Below are positions 31,758 through 35,335 of a stretch of DNA of 35,335 bases, in pieces. The notes beneath the pieces were generated by a model that saw only the letters and a program-made list of their open reading frames with translations, ran no database searches and had not been told where the DNA came from. How positions within the stretch are numbered: position 1 is the stretch's first letter; each line of letters starts with the position of its first letter. Source of the DNA: Actinomycetota bacterium (GTDB taxonomy: Bacteria; Actinomycetota; Acidimicrobiia; Acidimicrobiales; CADCSY01); contig SIRW01000014.1 in the NCBI GenBank assembly GCA_004366205.1, forward strand, positions 1-35,335, written 5' to 3'. A program made the translations under genes and the position numbers.

Positions 31758-33275
31758 GTGACGAGCGAGGACCGCATCCCCGTCGTCGTGGCCGCCGGGC
31801 AGGTGACCTCGCGCGACACCGCAGAGATCGTCTCGGCCCTCGACCTCGCCGAGCGGGCCGCCCGAGCGGCCCTCGACGAGGTTCCCGGGCTGGCCGCCCG
31901 GATCGACCGGGTGAGCGTGGTCAACATCATGTCACGGGTGGGGCCGGCGCCGGCGAGCCGGTTGGCGGCCCGGCTGGGCATCGAGCCCGCCGTGCGCGAG
32001 CACACCGCGGTCGGCGGCAACACCCCGCAGTGGCTGGTCAACCGGGCGGCGGCGGCCATCGCCGCCGGGGAGCTCGAAGCCACCCTGATCGCCGGGGCCG
32101 AGGCCATGCGCTCGGGCCGGGAGCTGCGCAACCGGGGCGAGGCCGGCAGCGCCGGTGGGGGCGGGTCGGGTGACGAGCCCGACGGCCGCACCGGCGCCGG
32201 GCCCGATCCCGTGGTCGGCGACGACCGGAGCGGCATCAGCACGGCCGAGACCAACGCCGGCATGGTGATCCCCTCGGTGATCTATCCCATGTTCGAGTCG
32301 GTCATCGCCCACCGGGCGGGCCGGTCCTTCGCCGAGCACCGCGCCGTGCTGGGCCGGATCATGGCGCCGTTCACCGAGGTGGCCGCCAAGCACCCCCACG
32401 CCTGGTTCCCCGAGGCGCGCACGCCCGAGGAGATCGCCGAGCCCGGCTCCGACAACCGCATGGTCGCCGAGCCCTACACCAAGCGCATGAACGCCGTGCT
32501 CAACGTCGACCAGGGCGCGGCGGTGATCGTGTGCTCGCTGGCCGCCGCCCGGGCGGCGGGCGTGGCCGACCGGGCCGTGTTCGTGTGGTCCGGGGCCGAG
32601 GCCAACGAGGTGTGGTTCCCGACGGCCCGCCCCGACCTCGGGGCCAGCACCGGGATCGAGGCCGCCGGGCGGGCCGCCTTCGAGGCCGCCGGCATCGGGC
32701 CCGACGACCTCGCCCTCATCGACCTCTACTCGTGCTTCCCGGTCGCCGTCGAGATGGGCGCCGCCGCCCTCGGCCTCGCCCTCGACGACCCCCGGGGCCT
32801 CACGGTGACGGGCGGGCTGCCCTACTTCGGCGGCCCCGGCAACAACTACGTCACCCACTCGATCGCCACGCTGACCGACCGCCTGCGCAGTGAGGGCGGG
32901 ATCGGGCTGGCCACGGCGCTCGGCTGGTACGTCACCAAGCACGCCGTGGGCATCTACGGCGCCGAGCCACCGCCGCGGGGCTTTTCCCGGCCCGACACCA
33001 GCGCCGCCCAGGCAGCCATCGACGCCACCGCCCTGGAGGTGGCCGAGGCGGTGGACGACGGCGGGGTGCCCGCCACCGTCGAGGCCGCCACGGTGGTTCA
33101 CGACCGCACCGAGGCCGTCAGCGCCGCACCGGTGATCGCCCGGCTCGACGACGGCCGGCGCGTCGCCGCCATGTGCGCGGCGCCCGCGGACGAGCTCGCG
33201 TCCCTGGCCGGCGTCAACCTCGTGGGCCAGCGGGTGGCGGTCGCCGGCAGCCCACCCCGCTACCGCCTGGCTTGA
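31758..33275 (+). CDS. SCP2-type thiolase / acetyl-CoA acetyltransferase-like protein
   Basis: 505 residues. Thiolase fold with the C-terminal-half motifs DLYSCFPVAVEM (Cys326), GGLPYFGGPGNNYVTHSIA (His367) and, after about 420, a small C-terminal domain. In the N-terminal half the position where classical thiolases carry the acyl-accepting Cys reads GGNTPQWLVN (86-95) with no Cys. That is usual for this SCP2/acetyl-CoA-acetyltransferase-like branch, whose reaction is not always thiolysis. Residues 128-158 form a Gly/Asp-rich insert. GTG start; a TetR-like operator lies 21 bp upstream. Likely acts on acyl-CoA from the oxidation pathway. Confidence 0.85.
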   Translation: MTSEDRIPVVVAAGQVTSRDTAEIVSALDLAERAARAALDEVPGLAARIDRVSVVNIMSRVGPAPASRLAARLGIEPAVREHTAVGGNTPQWLVNRAAAAIAAGELEATLIAGAEAMRSGRELRNRGEAGSAGGGGSGDEPDGRTGAGPDPVVGDDRSGISTAETNAGMVIPSVIYPMFESVIAHRAGRSFAEHRAVLGRIMAPFTEVAAKHPHAWFPEARTPEEIAEPGSDNRMVAEPYTKRMNAVLNVDQGAAVIVCSLAAARAAGVADRAVFVWSGAEANEVWFPTARPDLGASTGIEAAGRAAFEAAGIGPDDLALIDLYSCFPVAVEMGAAALGLALDDPRGLTVTGGLPYFGGPGNNYVTHSIATLTDRLRSEGGIGLATALGWYVTKHAVGIYGAEPPPRGFSRPDTSAAQAAIDATALEVAEAVDDGGVPATVEAATVVHDRTEAVSAAPVIARLDDGRRVAAMCAAPADELASLAGVNLVGQRVAVAGSPPRYRLA

Positions 33276-33290
33276 GCGCCGGTCGGGGCG

Positions 33291-33752
33291 TCAGGCGGCG
33301 AGGGCCGTCAGGCGGTCGAGGACGGCGTCGAGGAAGCGGCGGCCGACCTCGGCGGCGACCTCCCGGCGCACGACGACCGTCGAGCGGTCGGCCCGGATGA
33401 GCTCGGGGTCGATCTCGAGCAGCAGCTCGGTGCGGGGTGCGACCCCGCCCCGCACCCTGATCACTCGCAGGCTGGCGGCCCCGGCGAGCTCGTGACCCTC
33501 CGCGCTGGTCGCCGCCCACCGGAGTCGCACACCGGCGCTGCGCCGGCCGATCCGTTGCCCGCCCGCCACGGTCACCGACGCCTCGTGGCGGCGGCCGTCG
33601 GTCCGCAGCGCCCGGGAGAGGGCCCGGTCGAGCACCCCGTCGCCCTCGCGGCCGAGCAGGGCCACCACGTCGTCGAGGGAGGCGTCGACGTAGGCGGCAA
33701 CCCGCACGGCTCCGGTGGCCGTCCTTCCAGTCTGCTCGTGTGGCGTGGGCAT
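33291..33752 (-). CDS. Unknown protein, possible START/SRPBCC-like fold
   Basis: 153 residues from ATG 33750-33752 (GGGGAGG about 11 nt upstream). The pattern is an N-terminal strand and helix (GAVRVAAYVDASLDDVVALLG), a run of beta strands, and a long C-terminal helix (REVAAEVGRRFLDAVLDRLTALAA), as in small lipid-binding SRPBCC domains. No family can be named. Diverges from the PPOX-like gene; the gap holds an inverted pair of DosR-like boxes, the nearer one 73 bp upstream of this start. Convergent with the thiolase gene (15-bp gap). Confidence 0.65.
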   Translation of the reverse strand: MPTPHEQTGRTATGAVRVAAYVDASLDDVVALLGREGDGVLDRALSRALRTDGRRHEASVTVAGGQRIGRRSAGVRLRWAATSAEGHELAGAASLRVIRVRGGVAPRTELLLEIDPELIRADRSTVVVRREVAAEVGRRFLDAVLDRLTALAA

Positions 33753-33824
33753 GGCTGCTGGATCCTCCCCGGTCGGCCGCGCTCGTCGTCGCGACAAGGG
33801 TGGAGGAGCCGAGGCCACCGCGCC

Positions 33825-33839
33825 AGGGCCGAAGGTCCC
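33825..33839 (-). promoter_or_regulatory. DosR-like box, left member of an inverted pair
   Basis: Reads GGGACCTTCGGCCCT on the minus strand, identical over 15 bp to the box at 33873-33887 on the plus strand. It lies 73 bp before the minus-strand gene, nearly the same distance as the nirK box from its gene (69 bp). Confidence 0.6.
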
Positions 33840-33872
33840 TCTCGCGCCGGCGGCACCCGGTCGGCCACATTC

Positions 33873-33887
33873 GGGACCTTCGGCCCT
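33873..33887 (+). promoter_or_regulatory. DosR-like box, right member of an inverted pair
   Basis: GGGACCTTCGGCCCT, 36 bp upstream of the GTG of the PPOX-like gene. With an activator box centred near -40, transcription would start at or next to the GTG, so the mRNA may be leaderless; no ribosome-binding site is visible there. Confidence 0.6.
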
Positions 33888-33922
33888 GTCGCGTCCCGTC
33901 CCCGGCCCCGACACTGGTCCAC

Positions 33923-34363
33923 GTGCTGATCGACGAAGGACTCGAACTGCTCGACGAGGAGGAGTGCCTCCGCCTCGTCGACACGGCGGCAGTGGGACGG
34001 GTCGCGACCACGGTAGCGGCGCTGCCGGTCGTGCTCCCGGTGAACTTCGTCGTGCTGGACGGCAACGTGGTGTTCCGGACCGCGGAGGGCACCAAGCTCT
34101 CGGCGGCCGTCCGCAACGCCGTCGTGGCCTTCGAGGTCGACGAGATCGACCGCGACCACCGGCAGGGCTGGAGCGTCCTGTTGATCGGCACCGCTCGCCA
34201 CGTCACCGAGGCCGACGAGGTCGACCGGGCGGCCGCCGCGCTGCCGTCGACCTGGGCCGACGGACGGCGGGAGCACTTCGTCACGATCGAGCCCGAGCTC
34301 GTCTCGGGACGGCGGATCGCGGCGAAGCGCAACGGCCATCGGGCTCCCGCGCCGGGGGCCTGA
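33923..34363 (+). CDS. Pyridoxamine-5'-phosphate-oxidase-like flavin-binding protein
   Basis: 146 residues. PPOX-like split beta-barrel: ECLRLVDTAAVGRVATTV, PVVLPVNFVVLDGNVVFRTAEGTKL, VVAFEVDEID, GWSVLLIGTARHV. This is the common form of small flavin- or deazaflavin-binding proteins in actinobacteria. GTG 33923 is chosen because it fits the family N-terminus (LELLDEEECLRLV); no Shine-Dalgarno site precedes it. In mycobacteria several genes of this family belong to the DosR hypoxia regulon, which agrees with the DosR-like box upstream. Likely redox or flavin-binding stress protein; reaction unknown. Confidence 0.85.
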   Translation: MLIDEGLELLDEEECLRLVDTAAVGRVATTVAALPVVLPVNFVVLDGNVVFRTAEGTKLSAAVRNAVVAFEVDEIDRDHRQGWSVLLIGTARHVTEADEVDRAAAALPSTWADGRREHFVTIEPELVSGRRIAAKRNGHRAPAPGA

Positions 34364-34443
34364 GGCCGCGGCGATCCGAAACGGGCGGGTGGACGGCTCC
34401 CACCCGCCCGTGACGGACGTCACGTGACGATCTGCTCGCGATT

Positions 34444-34467
34444 GTTACAAAGCCGTTAACAACGGCT
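34444..34467 (+). promoter_or_regulatory. GTTAC-N6-GTTAA repeat and 7-bp inverted repeat
   Basis: GTTAC (34444-34448) and GTTAAC (34455-34460) have an 11-bp period like the site at 12177. They overlap AGCCGTT-AAC-AACGGCT (34451-34467), a small perfect inverted repeat. It is the only AT-rich spot in the 299-bp gap before the surface-repeat gene, so the promoter is probably here. The remainder of 34364-34662 is GC-rich and shows no gene or known riboswitch. Confidence 0.35.
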
Positions 34468-34662
34468 ACCCTCTCCGGCGACACCGCCAAGAGAGCACGG
34501 CAGGTCGACGCGTCCGGTGACGGTGGACCGGCCACCTCCGGATCCGTCCCTGCCCGCGCCGGCCCCGTCCCGTCTGAGCTGCGCTGCAGCTCGGGCCGCG
34601 CCCGCCACCACCCCCGGGTCGTCGGCGCGCGCCCGCGGCCGGTCCGACCGAGGAGAGGACAG

Positions 34663-35335
34663 ATGCACCGAGACGACCTGCTACCCGACCGAAGTACCTG
34701 CACGCCCGAGCCGGCGCGGTCCCTGGGGGGACGCCGGCCCGGGCGGGCACCGCGTGCCCTGGCGGCACTGGCCCTGGGCACGGCGATGGCGCTGCTCGCG
34801 GCCGTCGCCACCACCGGGACGCCGGCCGGCGCCGGCGGCCACACCGAGGGCAAGGTCGTGCCCTTCGGCTTCGCCGCCGACCACGGCGCCCCCGCCGGCG
34901 TGCCCATCGTCGACCTCGAGGCCACGCCCTCCGGTCAGGGCTACTGGCTCGTCGACAACGACGGCGGGGTGTTCACCTACGGCGACGCGCCGTTCCACGG
35001 CAGCATGGGCGGCACGGCCCTCGCCGAGCCCGTCGTGGGGATGGCCACCACGCCGGCGGGCGGCGGGTACTGGCTGGTCGCCGCCGACGGCGGGATCTTC
35101 ACCTTCGGCGACGCGCCCTTTCACGGCTCCACCGGTGACGTCCGGCTCAACCAACCCATCGTGGGCATGGCCGCCACCCCCACGGGCGCCGGCTACTGGT
35201 TCGTGGCCGCCGACGGCGGGATCTTCACCTTCGGCGACGCCGCGTTCCAGGGGAGCCTGGGCGACCTGCGCCTCAACCGCCCCATCGTGGGCATGGCCGC
35301 CACGCCCTCGGGCAGCGGCTACTGGCTCGTGGCGT
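34663..35335 (+). CDS. Secreted 42-residue-repeat surface protein (partial, runs off the window)
   Basis: Open from ATG 34663 to the window end with no stop (224 codons). GAGGAGAGGAC just before the ATG is a strong ribosome site. A signal peptide (about residues 25-56, RAPRALAALALGTAMALLAA) is followed from residue 93 by 42-residue units: GYWLVDNDGGVFTYGDAPFH, GYWLVAADGGIFTFGDAPFH, GYWFVAADGGIFTFGDAAFQ and the start of a fourth. Same family as the protein at 3972-4898. More units and perhaps an enzymatic domain are expected beyond the window. Confidence 0.85.
   Translation, partial: MHRDDLLPDRSTCTPEPARSLGGRRPGRAPRALAALALGTAMALLAAVATTGTPAGAGGHTEGKVVPFGFAADHGAPAGVPIVDLEATPSGQGYWLVDNDGGVFTYGDAPFHGSMGGTALAEPVVGMATTPAGGGYWLVAADGGIFTFGDAPFHGSTGDVRLNQPIVGMAATPTGAGYWFVAADGGIFTFGDAAFQGSLGDLRLNRPIVGMAATPSGSGYWLVA
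34939..35335 (+). repeat. Tandem 126-bp coding repeats (array continues past the window)
   Basis: Three complete units and the start of a fourth, each coding 42 residues, e.g. the shared GCCGCCGACGGCGGGATCTT. DNA-level similarity between units is high, so length variation between strains is likely. Confidence 0.8.

Noticed and set aside
34470-34660. c-di-AMP (ydaO-type) riboswitch before the surface-repeat gene
   Set aside because: The position was suggestive, but none of the conserved ydaO sequence blocks could be found.
1-35335. CRISPR array, rRNA genes, prophage structural genes
   Set aside because: No regularly spaced identical short repeats, rRNA signatures or phage structural proteins are visible; the only regular repeats are the coding 126-bp units.

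Overview
The window is about 75% G+C and almost fully coding. It has GTG/TTG starts, many 4-base GTGA/ATGA stop-start overlaps and several copies of a 42-residue GYWLVAADGGIFTFGDA-type repeat. Together these suggest a high-GC actinobacterium, most likely of the class Acidimicrobiia (inference from style and families, no database search). No plasmid, phage or CRISPR backbone is visible. The window looks chromosomal, with one small mobile element.

Layout. (1) 58-7017, minus strand: larB-larC (nickel-pincer cofactor synthesis), then a secreted 42-residue-repeat protein, a MauE-like and a MauD-like protein, a Tat-exported protein joining a 12-cysteine methylamine-dehydrogenase-light-chain-like segment to a cell-wall-binding-repeat-2-like region, a possible 27-residue membrane peptide, a 421-residue membrane protein and a hairpin terminator. 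Stop and start codons overlap through most of this run. (2) 7048-8651, plus strand: pheA, tRNA-Ser(UGA), a coiled-coil/TM small protein and tRNA-Ser(GCU). (3) 8623-12126: a 3.5-kb integrative element in the 3' end of tRNA-Ser(GCU), bounded by a 31-bp direct repeat. It holds a frameshifted tyrosine integrase, a class II Fic protein and a transposase scrap. (4) 12333-15951: a 3D-domain cell-wall enzyme; a membrane-anchored NirK-type copper nitrite reductase with an extra cupredoxin domain; a CopD-like membrane protein; and an HTH regulator with three C-terminal cysteines. (5) 16040-22111: an alpha/beta hydrolase diverging from an operon for alcohol dehydrogenase, carboxymuconolactone-decarboxylase-like protein, a lipocalin-like protein, aldehyde dehydrogenase and a TetR regulator. 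(6) 22131-28982, minus strand: a Liv-type ABC importer whose two permeases and one ATPase are fused in one 935-residue chain, with two exported proteins of unknown role encoded before livF. (7) 29047-33275: a MOSC protein, a small membrane protein, a GMC oxidoreductase and an SCP2-type thiolase. (8) 33291-35335: a divergent pair (unknown protein / flavin-nucleotide-binding PPOX-like protein) and the start of another 42-residue-repeat surface protein, cut by the window end.

Regulatory links read from the DNA. Two near-identical 18-mers and two related sites lie before the hydrolase/ADH divergon, the solute-binding protein gene, the GMC gene and the thiolase gene. They suggest one TetR regulon for uptake and oxidation of a lipophilic alcohol or acid. 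A second motif, GGGACCTTCGRCCCT, lies before the NirK gene and, as a perfect inverted pair, between the two genes at 33.8 kb. It resembles the DosR/DevR box of mycobacteria and suggests hypoxia/NO control of both loci.
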